From DATKMS01 sp041497995 (lineage in GTDB: Bacteria > Desulfobacterota > Binatia > HRBIN30): a stretch of DNA of 53,758 nt. The notes below the pieces were generated by a model. It saw nothing but the letters and a program-made list of their open reading frames with translations, was not told the DNA's origin and did no database searches. Shown here one piece after another: positions 38,301 through 46,524 of this stretch. The DNA lies in the NCBI GenBank assembly GCA_041497995.1, contig JBGQHM010000003.1:1-53758 (forward strand), given 5' to 3'. Within the stretch, counting starts at the first letter, position 1; each line of letters starts with the position of its first letter. A program made the position numbers and the translations under genes.

Positions 38301-38503
38301 GCGCCGCGTCGCGGGCGTCGATGGCCAAGGTAATCATCGGCGGCCAGACGCTGTGCCTGGTGCTGAGCCTGTTGCTGACGCCGGTCGCCTACTCGCTGTT
38401 CGACGATCTCGGCCGGGCGCGCGTGTTCGCGCGCGTCGCGGAAGGAGTACGCGGCCTGATCGCGCGGCGACCGGCGGTGACCAACGGGCGCACACGGGCG
38501 TGA
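35363..38503 (+). CDS. RND efflux pump inner-membrane transporter (AcrB/HAE1-like)
   Basis: 1046 residues, normal size. The N-terminus (LCIRRPVFATMLIAFLVALG), duplicated layout of 12 TM helices and two large periplasmic loops are those of AcrB-type pumps. The proton-relay Asp pair is in TM4 (GIVIDDAVVVLENIFRH) and the Lys in TM10 (FGIVKKNGILQIDYTN). It should expel hydrophobic compounds using proton influx, as the trimeric core with the adaptor and TolC. The pump carries many hydrophobic-drug-family features, but substrate range cannot be read from sequence. Confidence 0.95.
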   Translation: MKLVDLCIRRPVFATMLIAFLVALGAFSYRKLAVDLFPNIDFPIVTVTTTLKGASVEEMESGVTKPIEEAINTIEGIDELRSVTKEGISHVAVMFVLERNGEAAAQDVRDKVAAILSQLPEGTDAPVVDKFDVESSPIISIAVAGNRNLREVTEIARKQVKEDLETLRGVGSVTLIGGLERAINITIDTDKLAAYTIPIGQVKAALRSQNLEIPSGHVDQGAKELVLRTMGRIDKVEDFKQLIVGNVHGRPLTIGDVGTVTDSFVEPRNMARLDGSTAVSLLVRKQSGTNTVEVIDHIKQRLAQLKIVLPPDITLEVVRDHSRFIKKSIHEVEFHLVLASVLVSLTVMLFIANLRATLIAAIAIPTSIISTFTLMQLMGFTINNITMLGLVLATGIVIDDAVVVLENIFRHAEEQGESPMRAASGATKEISLAVMATTLSLVVIFLPIAFMSGRIGRFFNSYGITVACAIMVSWLVSFTLTPMLCSRYLRVKRVLPGTGGSKHFSFYSAIDRGYGAILRWSLRHRWVIIALSAVVVCSTVPLFHVVGKDFLPQDDQSEFEVIVQTPEGYSLARSDAAFRELEDKLHTLPGVSHVLSTIGDATGRLKAGEGSVTEGSIYVRLADLGQRPLSQLQVMQQARVLLTQYPDLRASVQRVNMFMGGGQRFTDIELDITGPSLEKLDQYSNQLMTGIRAIPGIVDVDTTLSVRQPELRVEINRQKASDFGIKVQDIAATLRTLVGGEPVTKFKEEQDQYDVWLRAQLPNRNDPQALSDLSISTPSGELVKIANLATMSEERGPAQIDRYSRQRKVTIVANLDHLPLSTAMAKIQQVLASLDLPPTYRAEFAGGAKALGETGSNFGVAFILSLLFMYMILAAQFESFLHPITILLALPLSVPFALLSLVLMGDTLNIYSVLGLFMLFGIVKKNGILQIDYTNTLRAQGMPRDAAILEANHVRLRPILMTTVMLVAGMIPIALGRGPGAASRASMAKVIIGGQTLCLVLSLLLTPVAYSLFDDLGRARVFARVAEGVRGLIARRPAVTNGRTRA

Positions 38504-38549
38504 CCGGTCCCTGCAATCCTGCTAAACGTCCGCGTTACATGGAGGGGGT

Positions 38550-40322
38550 ATGCGCATGAAGTCGGGGGCCTGGGCGCTCACCATTGGCGGCATGCTGCTG
38601 ACGGTCGTCGTGTCAGCGCAGGAGTCGACGCCACCGCCGGCGCCCGGCGCCGCGCCCGCCCCACGCGATGTCCAGCTCCTCGATGAAGTGCCGAACTATG
38701 CCGAGATCCTCGCGCACCAATGGCAGTCGGGTGTGCCCCACGATGTTGTGCAAGCCCAAGACTCCGATGAGAACTATGGTCGCCTGGGGGCTGCGCCGTT
38801 GCAGGCGACATCGCTCGAGGAGTGCGTGGCGCTGGCGCTGCACAACAACACCGACTTGCAGATCCAACGCCTCGGTCCTGTCGCCGCCACGGCGCAGGTG
38901 CGCAGCGCGTATGCAGTCTTCGACCCAAAGATATTCGCCGACATCAGCCGCCAGCGCCGTGTGACGCAAGCCGAGGGCATCAGTCCGTTCCTTGGGACGA
39001 GCGCCACACAGCTGTCCCTCTTCAATGATGACCTCATGGGTGACGTTGGCGTTCGCAAGACCTTGCTGTCGGGTGGCGTCGTCTCGCTCGCCTGGACCAA
39101 CGACCGCAATATTGCCAATCCATCAGTCCTCAACCAGCTCAACCCGCAGTTCAGCACCAGCTTGGGACTGTCGCTGAACCAACCATTGCTCCGCGACTTC
39201 GGGTGGCAATACTCGCTGCTCGTGGTCGAGGTTTCCCAGGACCTCGAGCAGGCAGCGTATCACCAATATCAAGCGACCATCGCCAACCTCATCAGTGCCG
39301 TCGAGCGCGCGTACTGGACGTTGGTGCTGACTATCAAGAACGTCCAAGTGCAAGAGCAAGGGTTGGCGGCTGCCCAGGAACTGTTGCGGCAGAACGAAGG
39401 GAAATTCAACGTCGGTGCACTGCCACACACGGCCGTGTTGGAAGCCAAGAGCGAGGTGGCGCGCAGAGAGTCGAACCTCATCCGTGCCCGCAACAACCGC
39501 GACATCGCCCGAGACAACTTGCGAGCACTGCTCAACGCCCGCGGGCACGAGACACCGTCACTGCTGATGGTCGACCCACACGACCAGCCGATAGTGGTTC
39601 CCTACGACCCAGACCTCGACCGCAGCCTGCGGACCGGCTTGGAGCGACGGCCGGAGCTTGTGGCGGCCCGGCTCGACGTCCACAGCCACGGTTTGCAGCG
39701 CAAGGTTGCGGAGAACCAATTGCTACCGCGGGTGAATTTCGTCGGCGCGCTGGGCGTAAACGGTCTGAGCGGAACGGCGGCGCCGGTGCAGCCGACCCCG
39801 TTCGCCGTACCTAATCCCCAGGCCGTTGGTGGCTTTGGTAGGTCCCTCGAGTTCCTGCCGGACGGGCGTTACTACAATTACACCGTCGGCGCGACGATCG
39901 AGGTTCCGCTCGACAACGCGCAGGCAAAGGCCGACTACGCCAAGGCCAATATCAGTCTGGATCAGTCACGCCTGTCGCTGCAGAAACTCGAAGAAAGCAT
40001 CACGCTCGAGATCAAGACGGCGGTGAGCAACCTGCAATCCGATCTGAAAAGCGTCGAGGCGACACGCATCGCGCGCCAGCTCGAGGAAGAGAACATCCGC
40101 AATCAGAAGGCGCGTTACGATGTGGGACTGGCGACGACCAAGGACCTCCTCGACTACCTCGACCGCCTGACGCAAGCGCAGTTCCTTGAGGTCCAAGCGC
40201 TGACGGCCTACAACAGCGACTTGGCCGAGATGCGCCGCGTTGAAGGTACGCTGCTGAGTGCGCGCAACGTTCTGATCGAGCGCGTCACCCCGGAGACGGC
40301 GCCATGGTGGGCCTCCTTCTAA
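38550..40322 (+). CDS. TolC-like outer membrane efflux protein
   Basis: 590 residues, longer than typical TolC (about 450-490). The signal peptide has a hydrophobic core AWALTIGGMLLTVVVSA and probable cleavage before QES. A Pro/Ala-rich segment follows. Two OEP repeats are visible: the first with TSLEECVALALHNNTDLQIQ, the second with YNYTVGATIEVPLDNAQAKA and KARYDVGLATTKDLLDYLDR. About 60-80 residues of extra N-terminal sequence and an insert near 400-430 (Pro-rich) explain the length. ATG 38550 and ATG 38556 are both downstream of GGAGGGGG. It completes the tripartite pump. Confidence 0.92.
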   Translation: MRMKSGAWALTIGGMLLTVVVSAQESTPPPAPGAAPAPRDVQLLDEVPNYAEILAHQWQSGVPHDVVQAQDSDENYGRLGAAPLQATSLEECVALALHNNTDLQIQRLGPVAATAQVRSAYAVFDPKIFADISRQRRVTQAEGISPFLGTSATQLSLFNDDLMGDVGVRKTLLSGGVVSLAWTNDRNIANPSVLNQLNPQFSTSLGLSLNQPLLRDFGWQYSLLVVEVSQDLEQAAYHQYQATIANLISAVERAYWTLVLTIKNVQVQEQGLAAAQELLRQNEGKFNVGALPHTAVLEAKSEVARRESNLIRARNNRDIARDNLRALLNARGHETPSLLMVDPHDQPIVVPYDPDLDRSLRTGLERRPELVAARLDVHSHGLQRKVAENQLLPRVNFVGALGVNGLSGTAAPVQPTPFAVPNPQAVGGFGRSLEFLPDGRYYNYTVGATIEVPLDNAQAKADYAKANISLDQSRLSLQKLEESITLEIKTAVSNLQSDLKSVEATRIARQLEEENIRNQKARYDVGLATTKDLLDYLDRLTQAQFLEVQALTAYNSDLAEMRRVEGTLLSARNVLIERVTPETAPWWASF

Positions 40323-40527
40323 CTGGGTAGCGTCGTCTATACCTTTGTGGCGGTCTTGTGACGGTCTGAAGGTTGCCACGACATGAAAGTGGCTGAATGG
40401 TAAAGATCGTCATTGTGCCGCCGCCCCGCTCGCTCGGGGAGCCGCAATGGTCCCTTGACTCTCGCAGCAGACGCTTTGGCATCCGATTGGCTCCGCGTTG
40501 GCCGCACGAGCCAAAGGAGGCCCCCAA

Positions 40528-41307
40528 ATGGTAGAATCGGTTGCAAGCGCTCAGTCAGTCGGTGCAGTGTCGCCTGTGAATACCGCCGCCGCTCACCGCG
40601 ACACGATCGTCATGGTACGCTGGGCGCTGATCATCACGTGTGCCTATCTCGTGTTGTTCAGCGAAAACAGTCGAGGCGCGGCCGGACTTGCGCCTCTGGT
40701 GATCGTTGCGTTTCTCGCGTCGAACTTGGTCATCGGCAGGTTGCCGGCCCGATCGATTACCTGGCCGGGTTTCCATATCAGCGTGGCGACGATGGACACC
40801 GTGCTGATCGGCGTCTCGCTCTATTGCGCCGGGCAGCTGTCGCCGGAGCTCGTGGTGCTGCTATTGGGCGTGCTGGTGCTCGCGATTGCGGGTATCCGCC
40901 TCGGCGTGATTGCCGTGTTGACAGTCGGTTTGGCGGCGGCGTCGCTGCTGATGGTGTCGGTCAACGGCAGCGAGCCGCTGCGTCATTCGAGCATGCTCCT
41001 CCGTGTGCCGTTCCTGCTGGCGGCGGCGGTGGCGTATGCGTGGCTGGCCGAAATTGGTCGCCATGAGCCCGGCGCGGAGGCCCGCGCATCAGAAGTCGTG
41101 TCCGACCTGGCGCACGACCTGTCACTGCAGTTCGAAACCATCGAACGTTGCCAAGCGGCGGCATCGCAAGGGCTGGTGAGCGCTACGCAAGGCCTGCTGG
41201 CTGAGATCGCGCAAGCGAACCTGCAAATGCGTGCCAGGGCCACAGGCGCTCCACTTCGAGAGGCCGAAGCGCACCACGCGCCGGCCGTCGCGCACAGCGC
41301 TGCGTAA
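40528..41307 (+). CDS. Six-TM membrane protein shaped like a sensor module without output domain
   Basis: 259 residues from ATG 40528, seven bases after AAAGGAGG. Six hydrophobic segments cover about residues 30-185 (for example VRWALIITCAYLVLF, LAPLVIVAFLASNLVIG, LVVLLLGVLVLAIAGI, LLRVPFLLAAAVAYAWL). A cytoplasmic helical tail of about 70 residues (ASEVVSDLAHDLSLQFETIE and on) looks like a coiled coil. The architecture is like the membrane part of PilS-type kinases, but nothing like a kinase or other output domain follows. It lies 205 bases after tolC in the same direction; that gap holds only a weak CCCCG/CGGGG hairpin. Function unknown. Confidence 0.7.
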   Translation: MVESVASAQSVGAVSPVNTAAAHRDTIVMVRWALIITCAYLVLFSENSRGAAGLAPLVIVAFLASNLVIGRLPARSITWPGFHISVATMDTVLIGVSLYCAGQLSPELVVLLLGVLVLAIAGIRLGVIAVLTVGLAAASLLMVSVNGSEPLRHSSMLLRVPFLLAAAVAYAWLAEIGRHEPGAEARASEVVSDLAHDLSLQFETIERCQAAASQGLVSATQGLLAEIAQANLQMRARATGAPLREAEAHHAPAVAHSAA

Positions 41308-41399
41308 CTTCCTCCGGTGGCGGCAGGCCGCGCCGTACCTGCCCCTCAAACGGTCACCTGTCGCCACCCACTCCAATTCCTATACGCCGGGCGTGATTG

Positions 41400-41792
41400 C
41401 TACGGCGTGATCTGCAAACCAAAGAACACCTGCGCCGCGGCCAGCAGCATAGCGGCAGCCCCCAGCCAGGGATGGAACGCGCGCACTGCCGCTCGATCCA
41501 TCCACCGTGACGACAACGCGCCGCCGGTGAGCACGATTGTTAGGGCCGTGCCTATCCGGAAATGTGCGCTCGCCGCCAATTCTAGATCGTGCCGCAGGAG
41601 CCACGTGGACAGGAAGCCGGCGGCCCAGCTCGTGAGGGCCATGACGTACATGAGCGGGGCGAGCTGAGCGTGACGCGCGAGTAGTTGGCGCACGTGTCGT
41701 CGGTCGTTGCGCGCGCGCAACCCCAGCGAGCCGACGTAGCCGAGGAGCAGGACGGTTAGACCAGCGCCGACGGGATGGATGTAAGTGAGCAC
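41400..41792 (-). CDS. DUF4079-like membrane protein
   Basis: 130 residues, mostly hydrophobic with four transmembrane helices. Conserved-looking His residues (HPVGAGLTVLLLGYVG at the start, HFRIGTALTIVLTGG, AFHPWLGAAAMLLAAAQVFF) resemble DUF4079 and cytochrome b561-like small proteins and could bind haem, but this is not proven. It is 28 bases downstream of the alcohol dehydrogenase gene on the same strand, so it may be part of the same operon. The 92 bases between it and the convergent membrane protein gene hold nothing recognised. Confidence 0.65.
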   Translation of the reverse strand: MLTYIHPVGAGLTVLLLGYVGSLGLRARNDRRHVRQLLARHAQLAPLMYVMALTSWAAGFLSTWLLRHDLELAASAHFRIGTALTIVLTGGALSSRWMDRAAVRAFHPWLGAAAMLLAAAQVFFGLQITP

Positions 41793-41820
41793 AGGAACCG
41801 CGCGGCCGCCGTGCCGGTCC

Positions 41821-43059
41821 TTACCCGGGCGGAGAGCGAAACTCGAAGAGAACCTTCACCGCGCCTGTCTTGCCCTGATCCCAGCACGTCATGAACGCAT
41901 CCTTGTACGCATCCAGGCGGTAGCGATGCGTGATAATCGGCGTTACGTCGAGACGCTTGCTGTGCAAGAGCTCGAAGTACCACTGCATCGCATGTTGCCG
42001 CCGGCCGTCGTACTCTTCGATCGCGAAGGCGTTCGAGCCGATGAGTGCGATCTCCTTGAAATAGAGCGGCGTCCACTCGAACTGCTTCGGCATCTCGACG
42101 CCAGTGACGACGATGCGCCCGCGCGAGCGCGTGATACGAACGCTGACCTCAACCGACTCCGGTGAGCCGACCGTGTCGTACACCACGTCGACGCCGCCAT
42201 TGAGCATCGGTCTGCCGTACCACGGCTTCAGCTCCTCAGCGCGTGTGTCCTGCGAGACGCCGGCGATGATCCCGTCGATCGGCCGCCACGCCAGGACGCG
42301 CGCGGCGCCGAATTGCTCGGCCAGACGCTGCTGATGCGGGAAGCGCGCCACCGCCAAGACACGCACACCGGGATAGAGCGCGCGCAAGATGGCGATGTTC
42401 AGCAGACCCAGTGTCCCACACCCGTACACGAGGACGGTCCCCGTCTCGGGCGGCGGGTTGTGCAGCGTCGCATGTAGGGACACCGAGAAGGGATCGGCGA
42501 GCACCGCTGCCTCGTCGGAGACGTCGTCGGGGATGGGGATGCATTGCGACTCGTGCGCCGGGACCAGGGATGCGAAGCCGCCTGTGGCGTCGCTGCTGTT
42601 CCCGTGATGGATGCCGGGCGCCAGGGCACCTCGTGCGAAGTTGGCGCATTGCGCGTACTCGCCGCGCTCGCACCATGCGCATGGTGGCGTGATGCCACGC
42701 GGCGCGCACGACAGCCACGGATTCAGCACGACGCGATCCCCGACCCGCCGCGTGCGTACCGCCGCACCAATCGAGGTGATGGTCCCCACCACTTCGTGGC
42801 CCAGCACTTGGGGAAACGAAATCAACGCAGTCATTGGATTGTCGTAGCGACCTTTGAGAAAGACTTGCTTGTAGTCGCTGCCGCATAGCCCGCACAGCGC
42901 AGTGCGAATGATTACCCAGTCAGGTCGTGATGGTGGGTCCGGGATGTCCTTCAGCGCCATCGGCGCCAAGGCGCTGACAAAGAAGCGTGGGTTGATTGTG
43001 CCCAACACCTTGGTCGCCGCCGTCCGCGCCATGCTGTTCTCAAACACCAAGGCTTTCAT
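41821..43059 (-). CDS. Zinc-dependent alcohol dehydrogenase-like protein
   Basis: 412 residues from ATG 43059 (MKALVFENS); the frame is open much further upstream but only as a shadow of the aminotransferase. Catalytic zinc site LCGLCGSDY and LGHEVVGTI; structural zinc loop with Cys residues in CAPRGITPPCAWCERGEYAQC replaced in part but still Cys-rich; Rossmann motif VYGCGTLGLLN. Substrate not predictable. It is last in a run with a LuxC-like reductase and a class III aminotransferase, so reduction or oxidation of the long-chain aldehyde/alcohol pair is a reasonable guess. Confidence 0.85.
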   Translation of the reverse strand: MKALVFENSMARTAATKVLGTINPRFFVSALAPMALKDIPDPPSRPDWVIIRTALCGLCGSDYKQVFLKGRYDNPMTALISFPQVLGHEVVGTITSIGAAVRTRRVGDRVVLNPWLSCAPRGITPPCAWCERGEYAQCANFARGALAPGIHHGNSSDATGGFASLVPAHESQCIPIPDDVSDEAAVLADPFSVSLHATLHNPPPETGTVLVYGCGTLGLLNIAILRALYPGVRVLAVARFPHQQRLAEQFGAARVLAWRPIDGIIAGVSQDTRAEELKPWYGRPMLNGGVDVVYDTVGSPESVEVSVRITRSRGRIVVTGVEMPKQFEWTPLYFKEIALIGSNAFAIEEYDGRRQHAMQWYFELLHSKRLDVTPIITHRYRLDAYKDAFMTCWDQGKTGAVKVLFEFRSPPG

Positions 43060-43100
43060 CGTGAGGCTCGCATACCACAGGCAACCACCGTGTCGAAGCG

Positions 43101-44309
43101 TCAGTCGACCACCCTGAGTGCCTCGGCCATTGTGGTGGTTGCTTGGGTGATCTCGCCGTCGGTGATCGTCAGCGGCGGTGCCAGACGCACCACGGTGTCG
43201 CGATGCAGGGTCCAGTTGAGAATCACGCCGTGCTCGAAACAGCGCGCGACAAAACGTCGCGTTGCCTCCGGCGTGTCGAAGTCGAGCGCCAGCAGCAGCC
43301 CGAGGCCGCGGACCGCGCGCAGCGGTCCACCGCACAGCGACTGCAACTGAGCGAGCCACTCCGCGCCGCGCTGTGCCGCGCGCTCGGGCAAGCGCTCGCG
43401 CAGCAGAACATCGAGCGCGGCGAGACCCGCTGCGCACGACACCGGATGCCCGCCGAAGGTCGTGACATGTGCGAGCGGCGGATCGTGCGACAGCGTCTGC
43501 ATCACCGCGGCACGTCCCACGAACGCGCCCAGCGGCATGCCACCCCCCAACGCCTTCGCGAGGACAAGCAGATCCGGCACCACCCGCCAATGCTCACACG
43601 CGAACAGCCGGCCGGTGCGGCCGAATCCCGTGATCACTTCGTCGGCAATCAGCAGCGCCCCAACTTCTGTACAACGCCGGCGCACCGCGGGCAGGAACTC
43701 CGCGTTGGGGATACGTACGCCGCCCTCACCTTGCACGGGCTCGACAATCACCGCCGCCACCGATGCATCGATGCGACCGAGCGCCCCTTCGTCGTCGAAG
43801 GGCAGGAAGTCGACGTCCGGCAGCAGCGGACCAAACGGGCGGCGGTACATCGGGTTGCCCCCGACGGACAAGGCGCCGAAGGTGTCGCCGTGGAACGATC
43901 CGTCGAAGGCGACGAGGCGCGAACGGCCGGTGAACTTGCGCGCCGTCTTCAGCGCGCCCTCCACGGCTTCGGCACCGCTGTTGGTGAAGTAGATGACCGA
44001 GAGATCACCGGGCGTGATGTCCGCCAGCCGTCGCGCCAACTCAACCTGCGGCTGCTGCACCATCTCGCCGTAGACGGAGACGTGCAGGTACTTCTGAATC
44101 TGCGCGTCGATCGCACGTACGACCTCGGGGTGCGCGTGGCCGACGTTCGCCACACCCATCCCCGCCAGCAGATCGAGATACGCGCGGCCCGTGTCGTCCC
44201 AGATCGTTGTGCCCTGCGCCCGCGCTACGACGATGCCGAGCGGCTGCGCGGACGTCTGGCACACGTGGCTGAGGAACGTCGCAGTCAGATTGCTGTGCTC
44301 TTCCTGCAT
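43101..44309 (-). CDS. Class III PLP-dependent aminotransferase
   Basis: 402 residues. Motifs: GMGVANVGHAHPEVV, YFTNSGAEAVEGALKTAR, FDGSFHGDTFGALSVGG, LLIADEVITGFGRTGRLF and LVLAKALGGGMPLGAFVG with the PLP-binding Lys. Family members transfer amino groups between an omega-amine or ornithine-like donor and an aldehyde or keto acid. It starts one base after the LuxC-like gene stop and lies 41 bases before the dehydrogenase, so one transcript is likely. Linked to an acyl-CoA reductase, amination of a fatty aldehyde is an attractive inference. Confidence 0.9.
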   Translation of the reverse strand: MQEEHSNLTATFLSHVCQTSAQPLGIVVARAQGTTIWDDTGRAYLDLLAGMGVANVGHAHPEVVRAIDAQIQKYLHVSVYGEMVQQPQVELARRLADITPGDLSVIYFTNSGAEAVEGALKTARKFTGRSRLVAFDGSFHGDTFGALSVGGNPMYRRPFGPLLPDVDFLPFDDEGALGRIDASVAAVIVEPVQGEGGVRIPNAEFLPAVRRRCTEVGALLIADEVITGFGRTGRLFACEHWRVVPDLLVLAKALGGGMPLGAFVGRAAVMQTLSHDPPLAHVTTFGGHPVSCAAGLAALDVLLRERLPERAAQRGAEWLAQLQSLCGGPLRAVRGLGLLLALDFDTPEATRRFVARCFEHGVILNWTLHRDTVVRLAPPLTITDGEITQATTTMAEALRVVD

Positions 44310-44310
44310 A

Positions 44311-45627
44311 TCAACCTCGACTGTCTTCTACTCGCACCCACTCCACCCAGTCTGCCACACGCGGCCGTCCGCTCTGCCGCCACGTCAGCGTCGGTGTTTG
44401 CATCGTCCCGATGGAGCAGATGCGATGCACGCCGCTCGCAGCCAGCACATCGCTGATCGGAACGGCGCGCGTTGCACCCACGGCGAGCCCCACCGCTTCG
44501 AGATGATGGCGGTGCGGTGCGAGCGGCGCGCCGAGCGCCGCCACGTCACGGACCACCTTCAAGCGGATGCAGCGGTTCAAACAGCTGGGAAGAAATTCAG
44601 CGTCGGGTTCGATGCTGACAGTCCAATCAGTCGACTGCGGGCTAGCCCGCAGTGTTCTCGCGCCGTGCCATTCCGTCGTCTGACGAAAACGTAAGATCTC
44701 CGCCTTCTCATCGAGGCTGAGCGCGCGGGGCGGCAACTCGCTGGCGAAGGACGCGAGCGCTTCGGCGAGCAAATCAGCGAACTGCTCCGGCGTGACCGAG
44801 CCGCCCGCTTCGACGTAGCACAACTGCGGCGACAGGCAGCCCTGTTGATCCCACAGCGATACGTCGTACGCCAGCCGGCGTGCCAGATCGCGCGCGGCGG
44901 CGGTATCGCCAAGGCACTCTGCGCCGATGACGGCGAAGCTCACTTTGTGGCCGTGGCCGATGAAGCGGCCGTGCACGCGATCGCCGATTGCCGCGATTGA
45001 GGCGTCGGCACCCGACGCCACCACTATGTCGGCAGCCGCGAAGGCAACCTCCTCGATTGCCGGGTCGCCGCCGCGCCAGTGGGTGACGACCAGACACTGT
45101 GCCAGCTCCTCGTCGACCTCGCGCATCGACGCGGCGAACAGCGCCGGGAAAACCGGATCGCCCGCAGCCGACTTGACGAGCGCGGCGGACTTGAGCGCCA
45201 GAGACAGCACGATTGGCGCGGCGGCCAAACCGGGAATGTTGCCGGAGAGGACATGCGTGATAAGCGATGGGCCAAACGCACGGGTCCCCCGCACCGGCGC
45301 GTCGAGGATGCGGCGATCACCACCCAACTCGTCATCCAACAGCGCGCCGATCGCCTGCGCACGCAACGGCTCCAACAGCAACGGCAAACCTTGCCGGATC
45401 ATCTGCGGTGAGAAACCGGTCGCGTGGGGCAGCGCTTGCTCGGCGCGCCGCCGCCACGCCGAGTCAGGCAGTAACCAATTTGAGATGACGCGGTCGATGG
45501 ACACCAACACTGCATCGACGGGGCGGAGCCTGAGCCGCGCGGCCGCTCGTTGTGCACCATCAATTGCGACGCGCAACTGACCCGGGGTGAGCGTTGGCAA
45601 CGCGACTTCGACCTTGCTGGCTGCCAC
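44311..45627 (-). CDS. luxC: LuxC-like acyl-CoA / acyl-protein reductase
   Basis: 438 residues from a GTG at 45627. The family (LuxC, PF05893) is indicated by HVLSGNIPGLAAAPIVLSLA, LKSAALVKSAAGDPVFPALF, VVASGADASIAAIGDRV and WDQQGCLSPQLCYVE, the last containing the acyl-accepting Cys. LuxC reduces an acyl thioester to a fatty aldehyde with NADPH, normally using acyl groups supplied by LuxE. A LuxE homologue lies at 46948-48012 on the same strand. No luxAB is in the window, so the aldehyde probably serves another route, with the coupled aminotransferase and dehydrogenase as candidates. The start region has no obvious Shine-Dalgarno. Confidence 0.88.
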   Translation of the reverse strand: MAASKVEVALPTLTPGQLRVAIDGAQRAAARLRLRPVDAVLVSIDRVISNWLLPDSAWRRRAEQALPHATGFSPQMIRQGLPLLLEPLRAQAIGALLDDELGGDRRILDAPVRGTRAFGPSLITHVLSGNIPGLAAAPIVLSLALKSAALVKSAAGDPVFPALFAASMREVDEELAQCLVVTHWRGGDPAIEEVAFAAADIVVASGADASIAAIGDRVHGRFIGHGHKVSFAVIGAECLGDTAAARDLARRLAYDVSLWDQQGCLSPQLCYVEAGGSVTPEQFADLLAEALASFASELPPRALSLDEKAEILRFRQTTEWHGARTLRASPQSTDWTVSIEPDAEFLPSCLNRCIRLKVVRDVAALGAPLAPHRHHLEAVGLAVGATRAVPISDVLAASGVHRICSIGTMQTPTLTWRQSGRPRVADWVEWVRVEDSRG

Positions 45628-45740
45628 CGGCGCACCATAACGTCTTGCCCGCGCCGCGCCAACCCACGAGCGCTACGATCCGCTGGACGTGCCCCATCGC
45701 GGACCTTTCGCGAATCGCTCAGATCTTCTACAGTGCTCGC

Positions 45741-46199
45741 ATGAGCTGGGACCAACGACGCCGGCATCGGCATGGCGGACAACGGCAGCAAGCCGAGTCG
45801 GCGCCACGCACGGCGCGGCCATCGGCGTTGGCTGAGCGCTACCACATCGAGCCCTTCGCGCTCTTCTGCGCCTATCACCTTGGGATCACCGAGGATGGCA
45901 ACTACCGTTTTCAGAACATCCATCAAGTGGCGAAGCGTTTCGGTACGAACGCCGGAGTCATCAAGCAACTGCTGGCGGACCTCGACATGGACTCCGACAC
46001 GATCATCAACAGCGCCTTCGATATGGCGGGCGCGCAGGTCGACATCATGCTCGCGCCCGACGGTATCAACCGTACGGAGCTGGGACGCGAGTTCTACGAG
46101 CAGTTCCGCGTGGCTCCGCGGCGTGCACGGAACTGGTCCAAGGAGCTGGAAGAAGACGCGCGGGCCAACGAACGGATCTTCGGTCCCGGGCGGAACTAG
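45741..46199 (+). CDS. Conserved-looking protein of unknown function with possible HTH
   Basis: 152 residues from ATG 45741. A basic start (DQRRRHRHGGQRQQ) is followed by ALAERYHIEPFALFCAYHLG, then a segment that could form a helix-turn-helix (NIHQVAKRFGTNAGVIKQLL) and an acidic helix (LADLDMDSDTIINSAFDMAG). The end is charged (RNWSKELEEDARANERIFGP). I do not recognise the family. It is divergent from the LuxC-like gene (113 bases between starts) and convergent with the small exported protein at 46215-46478. GC and codon use look like those of its neighbours. Confidence 0.65.
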   Translation: MSWDQRRRHRHGGQRQQAESAPRTARPSALAERYHIEPFALFCAYHLGITEDGNYRFQNIHQVAKRFGTNAGVIKQLLADLDMDSDTIINSAFDMAGAQVDIMLAPDGINRTELGREFYEQFRVAPRRARNWSKELEEDARANERIFGPGRN

Positions 46200-46214
46200 C
46201 GCCGCCGCGCTGTC

Positions 46215-46478
46215 CTATTGGTGCAGTCGCCCCGTGCAGCAACGCATGAACTCGGCGTGATCCTTGTCATTCATGTCGGGGGCCAGTTGTTTGCACGCGC
46301 GCTCCGCCGCATCCGGGGCGATTTTCTTGTTGCCCAGCTTGCTGGCCATGGACTCACCCAACGAGCAGGCGGTGCGATGGAACACCGGCGTACTCGCTTG
46401 GGGTGGCGGCATTTGCGCAGCGACCGCGCGCACCCCGAGGACAACACTGATCAGAACCCACATGCATACGGACCGCAT
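46215..46478 (-). CDS. Small exported Cys-containing protein
   Basis: 87 residues from ATG 46478 with GGAGGTTCC immediately upstream (GGAGG 5 bases from the ATG). A signal peptide is clear: MRSVCMWVLISVVLGVRAVA with cleavage likely after AVAA. The mature part of about 65 residues has four Cys, including a CC pair near the end, and a charged helical middle (GNKKIAPDAAERACKQLAPD). The Cys could form disulfides in the periplasm. The function is unknown. An upstream extension of the frame has no homology and is rejected. Confidence 0.7.
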   Translation of the reverse strand: MRSVCMWVLISVVLGVRAVAAQMPPPQASTPVFHRTACSLGESMASKLGNKKIAPDAAERACKQLAPDMNDKDHAEFMRCCTGRLHQ

Positions 46479-46524
46479 TGGAACCTCCTCCACCTCCGCT
46501 GAAGTCGTCGCACCATAGTCGATC

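Noticed and set aside
40420..40445. Intrinsic terminator after tolC
   Set aside because: CCCCG/CGGGG arms give only a 5-bp stem with a 6-base loop and no T-run. Too weak to call.
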